From: Actinomycetes bacterium
GTDB taxonomy: Bacteria; Actinomycetota; Actinomycetes; Actinomycetales; Microbacteriaceae
Assembly (NCBI GenBank): GCA_023428065.1
Contig: JAEYZI010000019.1
Span: 1-14,105, forward strand
Direction: 5' to 3'
DNA: 14,105 nt
Of the stretch, positions 5,926 to 12,998 are shown in pieces; within the stretch, counting starts at the first letter, position 1, and every line of letters starts with the position of its first letter. Under the pieces are notes generated by a model. It was given only the letters and a program-made list of their open reading frames with translations, ran no database searches and was not told the DNA's origin. A program made the position numbers and the translations under genes.

Positions 5926-7425
5926 GTGTCCACCCTCTCCGAGCTCATGCTTGCGCAGGGCCTCTCCACGGAGGCCGACGCCGAGTGGCTCCACCTGCTC
6001 GCCGCCGACGGACAGCTGCTGGCCGACCTCGCCTTCGCCGACATCGTGCTGTGGGTTCCGACGGCATCCGGGAGCTTCGTGGCCGTCGCGCACTCGCGCC
6101 CCTCCTCGGCGGCGACGCTCTTCTACCGCGACTTCGTGGGGCAGGAGATCAAGCCCGAGTGGCGCGACCAGGTGCGCCAGGCCTTCGACGAGGTGCGCAT
6201 CGTCGACACCTCGGCGCCCGACTGGTACGAGGAGACCCCCACGCGGGTGCGCGCGGTTCCCGTGCTGCGGCGCCTGAGCCCGAGCGGCGCCGCCACGACG
6301 ACGTCGCCCATCGCGGTGCTCACGCGGCACTCCAACCTGTCGGAGGCGCGCACGCCGAGCCGGCAGGAGCTCACCTTCAACCAGTGCGCCGACGACCTGT
6401 TCGGCATGATCGCGACGGGCGACTTCCCGGATCTCGGCGCCCCCACGCTGCCCCGCCGCGGGGCGCCGCGCGCGAGCGACGGCCTCATCCGCCTCGACGT
6501 CGACGGCAACGTGACCTTCGCGAGCCCGAATGCGCTCTCGGCCTTCAACCGCATCGGGTTCGCGGGCGAGCTCGAGGGGGAGTCGCTCGCGGAGGTCGCG
6601 ACGGGGTTGCTCTCGGGCAAGCTCACGGTCGACGAGTCGCTGCCGCTCGTCGTCACGGGCCGCGCGCCGTGGCGCACCGACATCGAGGCCCGCGGGGTCA
6701 CGGTGACGCTGCGCGCGATCCCCCTGCGGCACCGCGGGGAGCGGGTCGGCGCGATCGTGCTCATCCGCGACGTCACCGAGTCGCGTCACCAGGAGCAGGA
6801 GCTCATCACGAAGGACGCGACGATCCGCGAGATCCACCACCGCGTCAAGAACAACCTGCAGACCGTCGCGTCGCTCCTGCGCATCCAGAGCCGCCGCACC
6901 CACAACGAGGTCGCGCGCGACGCGCTCACGCAGGCGATGCGCCGTGTCGCGGCGATCGCCGTCGTGCACGACACCCTCTCGGAGGGCCTGAGCCAGAACG
7001 TCGACTTCGACGACGTCTTCGACCGCGTGCTGCTGCTCGTCGCGGAGGTCGCGTCGAGCCACAACACGACCGTGCGGCCGCAGAAGACGGGCTCGTTCGG
7101 CACGCTGCCCTCGGAGTACGCGACTCCGCTCGCGCTCGCGCTCACCGAGCTCGTCACGAACGCCGTCGAGCACGGCCTCGCGGGCCGCACCGACGGCGAG
7201 GTCACGATCTCCGCGAAGCGCAAGAGCGATACCCTCTCGGTGCGCGTGCGCGACAACGGAGGCGGCCTCCCCGAGGGCAAGGTCGGCTCCGGGCTCGGCA
7301 CGCAGATCGTGCGTACCCTCATCCAGGGTGAGCTCGGGGGCACGATCGACTGGCACACTCTCGAGGGGGAGGGCACCGAGGTGACGATCGAGGTGCCGCT
7401 GCTCTACCTCACGCAGCGCGGCTAG
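5926..7425 (+). CDS. pdtaS: PdtaS-like cytosolic sensor histidine kinase
   Basis: A 499-residue soluble kinase resembling M. tuberculosis PdtaS (Rv3220c), which phosphorylates the antiterminator response regulator PdtaR. Residues 1-150 form the GAF-like sensor (starting MSTLSELMLAQGLSTEADAE, with FYRDFVGQEIKPEWR), and about 180-290 a PAS domain ending VLIRDVTESRHQEQE. The HisKA_2 phosphoacceptor region is REIHHRVKNNLQTVASLL with H304-H305; the histidine of the HRVKNN motif (H305) is the expected phosphorylation site. The ATPase domain has an N box ELVTNAVEHG (N412), G1 DNGGGLP (D443) and G2 GSGLGTQIV. No membrane helix is seen, so sensing should be cytosolic. The GTG start is set by the -10 hexamer six bases upstream. 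PdtaR is not in the window. The stop codon leads straight into a hairpin covering the next ribosome-binding site. Confidence 0.93.
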   Translation: MSTLSELMLAQGLSTEADAEWLHLLAADGQLLADLAFADIVLWVPTASGSFVAVAHSRPSSAATLFYRDFVGQEIKPEWRDQVRQAFDEVRIVDTSAPDWYEETPTRVRAVPVLRRLSPSGAATTTSPIAVLTRHSNLSEARTPSRQELTFNQCADDLFGMIATGDFPDLGAPTLPRRGAPRASDGLIRLDVDGNVTFASPNALSAFNRIGFAGELEGESLAEVATGLLSGKLTVDESLPLVVTGRAPWRTDIEARGVTVTLRAIPLRHRGERVGAIVLIRDVTESRHQEQELITKDATIREIHHRVKNNLQTVASLLRIQSRRTHNEVARDALTQAMRRVAAIAVVHDTLSEGLSQNVDFDDVFDRVLLLVAEVASSHNTTVRPQKTGSFGTLPSEYATPLALALTELVTNAVEHGLAGRTDGEVTISAKRKSDTLSVRVRDNGGGLPEGKVGSGLGTQIVRTLIQGELGGTIDWHTLEGEGTEVTIEVPLLYLTQRG

Positions 7426-7450
7426 CCTCCGCGCCCACCACCATCGGAGG
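7426..7450 (+). promoter_or_regulatory. Hairpin sequestering a ribosome-binding site
   Basis: CCTCCG (7426-7431) and CGGAGG (7445-7450) are perfect six-base arms around a 13-base loop. The 3' arm contains the GGAGG Shine-Dalgarno sequence of the 56-codon ORF. The 5' arm begins directly after the pdtaS stop codon, so terminating ribosomes would open the stem; this predicts translational coupling. Confidence 0.5.
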
Positions 7451-7459
7451 GACACCGTC

Positions 7460-7630
7460 ATGAACCAGGCCGCGCCCACGCCCGAGCGGATGAGCGAGGC
7501 GCGCGGGGCGGTCGTCGCGGGAACCGACGAGCCGGTCGAGGGCTTGCGGATCTGGTTCCTCGTGCCGGAGGTGCTGAGCGAGGCCGACGTCGACGAGTTC
7601 ACGACGCGGATGGACGGGTACCCGTTCTGA
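7460..7630 (+). CDS. Small hypothetical protein, 56 aa
   Basis: This short ORF begins ATG AAC CAG GCC and encodes MNQAAPTPERMSEARG, a middle section VEGLRIWFLVPEVLSEAD, and the end DEFTTRMDGYPF. It is preceded by a strong Shine-Dalgarno sequence, GGAGG, with a nine-base spacer, and its codons follow the G/C-ending bias of the region. I recognise no family. The N-terminal 25 residues look disordered; the rest could form a strand and a helix, with no signal peptide or membrane segment. It lies 34 bases after pdtaS and faces whiB1. If coupled to pdtaS translation, it may be a small partner or output of that kinase, but this is inference. It could also be a lineage-specific protein of unrelated function. 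Confidence 0.6.
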   Translation: MNQAAPTPERMSEARGAVVAGTDEPVEGLRIWFLVPEVLSEADVDEFTTRMDGYPF

Positions 7631-7682
7631 CCGCGGGGCTCGGGGCCCGGATGCGCGACGGGGCGGGAGGCGGAGCTTCGGG

Positions 7683-7931
7683 TCAGCTCGCGCGGCGGGC
7701 GCGCGCGGCGCGGCGCTTGAGGGCGCGGCGCTCGTCCTCGCTGAGGCCGCCCCAGACACCGGAGTCCTGGTTTGTCTCGAGGGCGTACTGGAGGCACTGC
7801 TCGGAGACGGTGCACCGACCGCACACGGTCTTCGCCTTCTCGATCTGGTCGACGGCGGGTCCCGTGTTGCCGACCGGGAAGAACAGCTCCGGGTCGACGG
7901 TGAGGCAGGCGGCCTTGTCGCGCCAGTCCAT
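7683..7931 (-). CDS. whiB1: WhiB1-type iron-sulfur transcription factor
   Basis: An 82-residue WhiB protein, very similar to M. tuberculosis WhiB1 and Streptomyces WblE: MDWRDKAACLTVDPELFFP, VGNTGPAVDQIEKAKTVC, and the turn GVWGG followed by LSEDERRALKRRAARARR. Four cysteines (C9, C37, C40, C46, the last three spaced CxxCx5C) should bind a [4Fe-4S] cluster that reacts with nitric oxide. The basic tail contacts DNA, and the protein works by binding the primary sigma factor. The ATG at 7931 is preferred because GGAG lies nine bases upstream and the family starts MDWR; the in-frame ATG at 7946 adds MEHLK and lacks a ribosome-binding site. Its position beside a pdtaS-like gene matches mycobacteria (Rv3219-Rv3220c). 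Confidence 0.95.
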   Translation of the reverse strand: MDWRDKAACLTVDPELFFPVGNTGPAVDQIEKAKTVCGRCTVSEQCLQYALETNQDSGVWGGLSEDERRALKRRAARARRAS

Positions 7932-8055
7932 CTTGAGGTGCTCCATTCGTGTTGCTGTTGACGCTGTCTCGCGGATCGGGTGCAGATTCCGCGCGCGGCT
8001 GAAGAGGGTCCGAATGTGGCGGGGGATTTTGTCGACTCGGACGCACTCACCACGC

Positions 8056-8068
8056 TGTGAGCGTCACA
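8056..8068. promoter_or_regulatory. Palindrome TGTGAGCGTCACA, possible operator
   Basis: TGTGA and TCACA are separated by three bases. The half-sites are those of CRP/GlxR, but the usual spacing is six, so a different dimeric regulator is more likely if the site is functional. It lies about 125 bases upstream of whiB1. Confidence 0.35.
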
Positions 8069-8121
8069 TCAACCGTCAACACTGTTTCATACTTGTTACG
8101 CCTTATCAATAGTCACCGGTT

Positions 8122-8131
8122 GGGATATCCC
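8122..8131. promoter_or_regulatory. Palindrome GGGATATCCC before a start codon
   Basis: This ten-base perfect palindrome ends one base before the GTG at 8133. It may be an operator, or its GGGA may simply be the ribosome-binding site. Confidence 0.3.
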
Positions 8132-8132
8132 T

Positions 8133-8534
8133 GTGAAAAACCCTGCCCGTCCGCCCGCATTCTGGGGGCTTGCGGCCCTCCTCGGGATCGAGCTCGCGGC
8201 GGTCGCGGCGGTCGCGATCGTGCTGCTCGTCGACCTCGTCGCGGCCGAGCCGACCTCGCTCGCGACGGCGCTCGCGCTCACCGTGCTCGTGCTCATCGCG
8301 GTGGCCTGGATGGCCGCGACGATCGTCGGGCTCTTCCGGCGCCAGGGCTGGGTGCGGGCCTCCGCGATCGTGTGGCAGGTGCTGCAGTTCGCGATCGGGC
8401 TCGGGGCGCTGCAGGGCTCGTTCGCGCAGCCCGCGTGGGGCTGGCCCATCGTCATCCTCTCGGCGCTCACCTTCGCACTGCTCTTCCTGCCGGCGATCGT
8501 GCGATCGACCCCGGGACGAGACGCGCGCGACTGA
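8133..8534 (+). CDS. Four-helix membrane protein of unknown function
   Basis: A 133-residue protein predicted to span the membrane four times: about residues 10-35 (FWGLAALLGIELAAVAAVAI), 43-68 (ATALALTVLVLIAVAWMAAT), 75-95 (RASAIVWQVLQFAIGLGALQ) and 103-123 (GWPIVILSALTFALLFLPAI). Positive residues are at the N-terminus (MKNPAR), in the FRRQGWVR loop and in the TPGRDARD tail, which favours both ends being cytoplasmic. I know of no assigned function for this type of small integral protein. The GTG start has a weak GGGA ribosome-binding site. The gene is divergent from whiB1 and runs tail to tail with the LysR-type gene, only three bases separating their stop codons. Confidence 0.8.
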   Translation: MKNPARPPAFWGLAALLGIELAAVAAVAIVLLVDLVAAEPTSLATALALTVLVLIAVAWMAATIVGLFRRQGWVRASAIVWQVLQFAIGLGALQGSFAQPAWGWPIVILSALTFALLFLPAIVRSTPGRDARD

Positions 8535-8537
8535 GCG

Positions 8538-9428
8538 TCAGGCCGCCGCGCGCTCGAGGGCGTCGCGGAACGCCGCGATCGCGGGATGCCCCGCCGACGT
8601 CAGCCGCGTCGAGGTGAACACCGTGCGCCGTGGCTCGCCCTCGAGCGGCAGGAGCGGCACACTCGGTGCGGCGCCCTGCCAGATGAGGTCGGGGAGCAGG
8701 GCGACGGCGTGCCCCGTCTGGATGAGCCGCACATGCGCCTGCAGGTCGGCGGTCTCGAAGCGCACGTGCGGCTCGAAGCCGGCGCGGCGGCACAGCTGCT
8801 CGGCCCAGTGCCGCGACGCCGCTCCGCGCGGCTCCATGACCCACGCGGCATCGCGCGCATCCCGGATGTCGCGGATTCCCGAGCTGTCGGCGCTGCTGGC
8901 GGGCACGGCGAGCCGGATGGCGTCGGTCGTGAGGGGCCGCCGGTCGAGGCCCGCGAGCTGGGGCGCGGCGTGACCCGGGTACTCCTCGGCGATCACGAGG
9001 TCGAAGTCGCGCGCGAAGGTCTCGTGGAGCGCCGTCTCGGGTTCGCGCTGGGTGACGATCGCGGTGAGGGCGGGATGCTCGCGCTCGAGCACGTCGAGTG
9101 CCGCGGGCAGCAGGGCGAGCGCGACGGACTGGAAGATCGCGACCCGGATGACGCCGGTCGCCTGCTCGAGCGATGCGGCGAGCTCGGTGTCGGCCCGCTC
9201 GAGCGCCGCGAGGATCTGCTCGGTGTGCCCGACGAGCAGCTCCGCCTGGGGGGTGAGCTGCAGGCGCCGCCCCGCCTTGCGCAGCAGCGGCACGCCCGCC
9301 TCCCGTTCGAGCTGCGCGAGCTGCTGCGAGATCGCCGACGGGGTCTGGTGCACCGCCGCGGCGACGGCCGCGATCGTGCCGCGTAGCGACAGCTCCCGCA
9401 GGAGGGCCAGGCGGCGCACGTCGAGCAC
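8538..9428 (-). CDS. LysR-type regulator, probable putA regulator
   Basis: A 296-residue LysR-family transcription factor. The winged helix-turn-helix occupies residues 1-60 (VLDVRRLALLRELSLRGTIA, then AAVAAAVHQTPSAISQQLAQ and LEREAGVPLLRKAGRRLQLT). A linker helix with ERADTELAASLEQATG follows, then the periplasmic-binding-like effector domain from about residue 90 (VIRVAIFQSVALALLPAALD to HPAIAAFRDALERAAA). LysR proteins are tetramers that switch a divergent target promoter when a small ligand binds. Here the divergent neighbour is putA, so proline or a catabolic intermediate is the likely effector; this is inferred from position only. The open frame extends upstream to 9659 into putA. The GTG at 9428, six bases after TATGCT, begins the conserved domain and is the likely start. 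Confidence 0.9.
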   Translation of the reverse strand: MLDVRRLALLRELSLRGTIAAVAAAVHQTPSAISQQLAQLEREAGVPLLRKAGRRLQLTPQAELLVGHTEQILAALERADTELAASLEQATGVIRVAIFQSVALALLPAALDVLEREHPALTAIVTQREPETALHETFARDFDLVIAEEYPGHAAPQLAGLDRRPLTTDAIRLAVPASSADSSGIRDIRDARDAAWVMEPRGAASRHWAEQLCRRAGFEPHVRFETADLQAHVRLIQTGHAVALLPDLIWQGAAPSVPLLPLEGEPRRTVFTSTRLTSAGHPAIAAFRDALERAAA

Positions 9429-9440
9429 GTCTGAAGCATA
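9429..9440 (-). promoter_or_regulatory. Putative -10 (TATGCT) of LysR gene, leaderless
   Basis: On the minus strand TATGCT (9440-9435) is followed by six bases and the GTG at 9428. There is no Shine-Dalgarno sequence, so the transcript probably starts at the first codon. Confidence 0.55.
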
Positions 9441-9499
9441 AGCTGCGCTGACGTAAATCGCGAAGAATTCGTTGCTGTACCTTACGGGAGCCGCCGCCG

Positions 9500-9511
9500 C
9501 ATACTGCTGCC
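9500..9511 (+). promoter_or_regulatory. Putative -10 (CATACT) of putA, leaderless
   Basis: CATACT (9500-9505) is followed by six bases and the GTG at 9512. No -35 box is visible at the proper distance, which fits a promoter that needs an activator such as the divergent LysR protein. A/T-rich DNA at 9452-9474, including CGAAGAATTCG, is the likely operator area. Confidence 0.5.
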
Positions 9512-12500
9512 GTGACCCCGCCGAAGCGCTCCGCGACCGCCGCCCCCGCATCCGTCCCGTCCCCCGCGGCCGACGCCGAGCTCGCGGCGGATGCCGTGGT
9601 CGAGCAGGTGCGCCGGTGGCTCGGGCACGCGGAGCGCCTGCCGGTCGACCCGTCGGCACGCCGGCTCGCGGGCCTCCTCCGCGACCCCGACGGGCTCGGC
9701 TTCGCGGTCGGCTTCGTCGACGGCGTCATCCGCCCCGAGGATCCCCGCGTCGCCGCGCGCGCACTCTCGCGCCTCGCCCGTCGGCCCCCGCGGTTCCTCG
9801 CGTGGCCGCTGCGGGCGGCCCTGCGGCTCGGGGGCATCGTGGCGCCCATCCTGCCGGGGGTCGTCGTGCCGATCGCGCGCGCCGTGCTGCGCCGCATGGT
9901 GGCCCACCTCGTGATCGACGCGCGCGACCCGGGCCTCGGACGCGCACTGCGACGTATCCGGGCTCGCGGTGCCCGGCCCAACGTCAACCTGCTCGGCGAG
10001 GCGGTGCTCGGGGAGCGCGAGGCGAACCGGCGCCTTCAGGGCACCCGCGTGCTGCTCGCGCGCGACGACGTCGACTACGTCTCGATCAAGGTGTCGGCGA
10101 CCGTCGCGCCGCACTCCCCGTGGGCGTTCGACGAGGCGGTCGACGACATCGTGCGCGCCCTCACGCCGCTCTTCGAGGACGCGGCCGCGGCATCCCCGCC
10201 GAAGTTCGTGAACCTCGACATGGAGGAGTACAAGGACCTCGACCTCACGATCGCGGTCTTCACGGCCCTCCTCGAACAGCCGCGACTGCGCGACCTGGAG
10301 GCCGGCATCGTGCTGCAGGCCTACCTGCCGGATGCGCTCGGCGCCTACCTGCGACTGCGCGACTGGGCGCGGGCCCGACGGGAGGCGGGCGGCGCGGGCA
10401 TCAAGGTGCGACTCGTGAAGGGCGCGAACCTGCCCATGGAGCGCGTCGACGCATCCCTCCACGACTGGCCGCTCGCGACGTGGCACACGAAGCAGGACAC
10501 CGACACCAACTACAAGCGCGTGCTCGACGTGGCGCTGCGGCCCGAGAACGTCGACGACGTGCGCCTCGGCGTCGCGGGGCACAACCTCTTCGACCTCGCC
10601 TACGCGCGACAGCTCGCGGCCGGACGCGGGGTGACGGATGCCGTCGAGTTCGAGATGCTGCTCGGCATGGCGCCCGCGCAGGCGGAGGCCGTGCGGCGCG
10701 ACGTCGGCGGGCTGTTGCTGTACACGCCCGTCGTCGCCTCCTCCGACTTCGACGCGGCGATCGCGTACCTCATCCGCCGGCTCGAGGAGGGGGCGGCGTC
10801 GGAGAACTTCATGTCGGCCGTCTTCGAGCTCGCGAGCTCGGAGGAGCTCTTCGCGCGTGAGCGCGACCGTTTCCTCGCCTCGCTCGCCCAACTCGACGAC
10901 GCCGTCCCGGAGCCCCATCGTGTGCAGGACCGCACCCGTCCTCCCGCTCCCCGCGAGCCCGGCTTCCGCAACGCGCCCGACACCGACCCCTCGGTCGCGG
11001 CGAACCGCGTCTGGGCCCGCGCGGCCCTCACGCGCAGCCGCTCGACACAGCTCGGGGCCGACACGGTCGCCGCGTCGCTCGTGCCGGATGCCGCGGGTGT
11101 CGACCGCGTGCTCGCGACCGCGACCGCCGCATCCGCGTCGTGGGCGGGGCGCGGAGCCGACGGACGTGCGGCGATCCTGCACCGTGCGGGCGAGCTGCTC
11201 GAGGCGCGGCGCGGCGAGCTCGTCGAGATCATGGCGGCCGAGGCGGGTAAGACCGTCGACCAGTCCGACCCCGAGGTGTCGGAGGCCGTCGACTTCGCCC
11301 ACTACTACGCCGAGCGCTCCCTCGAGCTCGAGCACCTCGACGGTGCCGCCTTCGAGCCCGTCGCCGTGACGCTCGTCGTGCCGCCGTGGAACTTCCCGCT
11401 CGCGATCCCCGCGGGCTCGACCCTCGCGGCGCTCGCGTCCGGCTCGACCGTCGTGTTCAAGCCCGCCCGTCGCACGGCGCGCACCGCGGCCGTGCTCGCC
11501 GAGGCGCTGTGGGAGGCGGGAGTGCCGCGCGAGGTGCTGCAGTTCGTGGTGCTCGGCGACTCGGCGCTCGGCGAGACGCTCATCGCCGACGAGCGCGTCG
11601 ACCAGGTGATCCTCACGGGCGGGTACGAGACGGCGGAGCTGTTCCGCACCTTCCGCCCCGGCCTCCCGCTTCTCGCCGAGACGAGCGGGAAGAACGCGAT
11701 CGTCGTGACGCCCACCGCCGACCTCGACCTCGCGGTGAAGGACGTCACGTACTCGGCGTTCGGGCACGCGGGGCAGAAGTGCTCCGCGGCATCCCTCGTG
11801 ATCCTCGTCGGCTCGGTCGCGCGGTCGCGGCGCTTCCACGAGCAGCTGCTCGACGCCGTGCGCTCGATGCCCGTGGGCGACGCCGCCGATCCGACGAGCC
11901 GCATGGGTCCGCTCATCGCGCCCGCCGATGGCAAGCTGCTCGACGCCCTCACCCGAGTGCAGCCGGGGGAGAGCTGGCTGCTCGAGCCCCGCCGTCTCGA
12001 CGCCGAGGGGCGGATGTGGTCGCCCGGCATCAAGACGGGCGTCGCGCCGGGCTCGCCCTTCCACCTCACGGAGTACTTCGGCCCCGTGCTCGGCATCATG
12101 CACGCGGCGAGCCTCGACGAGGCGATCGAGCTGCAGAACGCCGTCGACTACGGGCTCACGGCCGGCATCCACTCGCTCGACGCCGCCGAGGTGTCCCGCT
12201 GGATCGACCGCGTCGAGGCGGGCAATCTCTACGTCAACCGCGGCACGACGGGCGCGATCGTGCAGCGGCAGCCGTTCGGCGGCTGGAAGCGCTCGGTCGT
12301 GGGCGCGGGCACGAAGGCGGGCGGGCCGAACTACCTGCTCGGTCTCGGGCGCCTGGTTTCCCGGCCGGCCGCCGACGTCGACGCCGAGCTCCGGCTCGAC
12401 CCCGCGGCCGAGGCGGTCGTGGCGGGCTTCGGGGCGCGGTCCGCCGCGGCGCGCGAGATGCTTTTGCGGGCGGCGACGAGCGATCGCCGGGCCTGCGCGG

Positions 12501-12982
12501 AGGAGTTCGGGGTCGTGCGCGACGTGACGGGACTCCTCGCCGAGCGCAACGCCTTCCGCTACCGGCCCGTGCCCGTGACCGTGCGCGCCGAGGTGGGTGC
12601 GGATGCCGTCGCGCTCGCGCGCGTCGTGCTCGCCGGGCTCGCGAGCGGCGCGCCGCTGACGCTGTCGGTGGCCGAGCGGCTGCCGGAGCACGAGGAGGCC
12701 GCGCTCCACGCGGCGGGGGTCGAGCCGCGCGTGGAGGAGCCGGATGCGTGGCGTGCCGCGGCGTCCGGCCTGCGCGACGCCCGCATCCGGCTGGTGGGCG
12801 GACGTGGGGCGGACCTTCTCGCCGCGCTCGGCGGTCGCCCCGACATCACCGTGTACGACGGCGAGGTGACGGAGGCGGGGCGCGTGGAGCAGCTGCCGTT
12901 CCTGCGCGAGCAGGCCGTGTCGATCACGGCGCATCGCTTCGGCACACCGAGCCCCCTCGTGGACGTGCTCCCGCTCGGCTGA
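9512..12982 (+). CDS. putA: Bifunctional proline dehydrogenase / P5C dehydrogenase PutA
   Basis: An 1156-residue enzyme that oxidises proline to pyrroline-5-carboxylate with FAD, then its hydrolysed form to glutamate with NAD. The proline dehydrogenase barrel is at about 80-430: NVNLLGEAVLGEREA, YVSIKVSATV, NLDMEEYKDLDLT (D236), GIVLQAYLPDA, VRLVKGAN (K303), and TKQDTDTNYKRVLD. The aldehyde dehydrogenase part (about 480-990) has VPPWNFPLAIPAG (N627), ETSGKNAIVV (general base E723), FGHAGQKCSAASLV (nucleophile C757) and NRGTTGAIVQRQPFGGWKRS. Residues about 1000-1156 form a C-terminal domain ending EQAVSITAHRFGTPSPL, like the oligomerisation domain of long PutAs. There is no N-terminal ribbon-helix-helix domain, so it is not a self-repressor; the divergent LysR gene probably regulates it. 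The GTG start is fixed by the -10 hexamer. Confidence 0.95.
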   Translation: MTPPKRSATAAPASVPSPAADAELAADAVVEQVRRWLGHAERLPVDPSARRLAGLLRDPDGLGFAVGFVDGVIRPEDPRVAARALSRLARRPPRFLAWPLRAALRLGGIVAPILPGVVVPIARAVLRRMVAHLVIDARDPGLGRALRRIRARGARPNVNLLGEAVLGEREANRRLQGTRVLLARDDVDYVSIKVSATVAPHSPWAFDEAVDDIVRALTPLFEDAAAASPPKFVNLDMEEYKDLDLTIAVFTALLEQPRLRDLEAGIVLQAYLPDALGAYLRLRDWARARREAGGAGIKVRLVKGANLPMERVDASLHDWPLATWHTKQDTDTNYKRVLDVALRPENVDDVRLGVAGHNLFDLAYARQLAAGRGVTDAVEFEMLLGMAPAQAEAVRRDVGGLLLYTPVVASSDFDAAIAYLIRRLEEGAASENFMSAVFELASSEELFARERDRFLASLAQLDDAVPEPHRVQDRTRPPAPREPGFRNAPDTDPSVAANRVWARAALTRSRSTQLGADTVAASLVPDAAGVDRVLATATAASASWAGRGADGRAAILHRAGELLEARRGELVEIMAAEAGKTVDQSDPEVSEAVDFAHYYAERSLELEHLDGAAFEPVAVTLVVPPWNFPLAIPAGSTLAALASGSTVVFKPARRTARTAAVLAEALWEAGVPREVLQFVVLGDSALGETLIADERVDQVILTGGYETAELFRTFRPGLPLLAETSGKNAIVVTPTADLDLAVKDVTYSAFGHAGQKCSAASLVILVGSVARSRRFHEQLLDAVRSMPVGDAADPTSRMGPLIAPADGKLLDALTRVQPGESWLLEPRRLDAEGRMWSPGIKTGVAPGSPFHLTEYFGPVLGIMHAASLDEAIELQNAVDYGLTAGIHSLDAAEVSRWIDRVEAGNLYVNRGTTGAIVQRQPFGGWKRSVVGAGTKAGGPNYLLGLGRLVSRPAADVDAELRLDPAAEAVVAGFGARSAAAREMLLRAATSDRRACAEEFGVVRDVTGLLAERNAFRYRPVPVTVRAEVGADAVALARVVLAGLASGAPLTLSVAERLPEHEEAALHAAGVEPRVEEPDAWRAAASGLRDARIRLVGGRGADLLAALGGRPDITVYDGEVTEAGRVEQLPFLREQAVSITAHRFGTPSPLVDVLPLG

Positions 12983-12998
12983 GGGGGCACGCGGGGGG

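Larger units (their letters stand above)
7932..8132. other. Divergent intergenic region, whiB1 / membrane protein
   Basis: These 201 bases hold no credible gene. The part at 8064-8132 is richer in A and T than its surroundings and presumably carries both promoters. I could not pick out a convincing -35/-10 pair for either gene. Two perfect palindromes lie inside and are listed separately. Confidence 0.6.

Noticed and set aside
5533..8046. An 837-codon minus-strand open frame
   Set aside because: It runs antisense across pdtaS and out of frame through whiB1, both of which are certain genes; its composition is of the shadow type.
8056..8068. CRP/GlxR binding site
   Set aside because: The half-sites match but the spacer is three bases rather than six; kept only as an unassigned palindrome.
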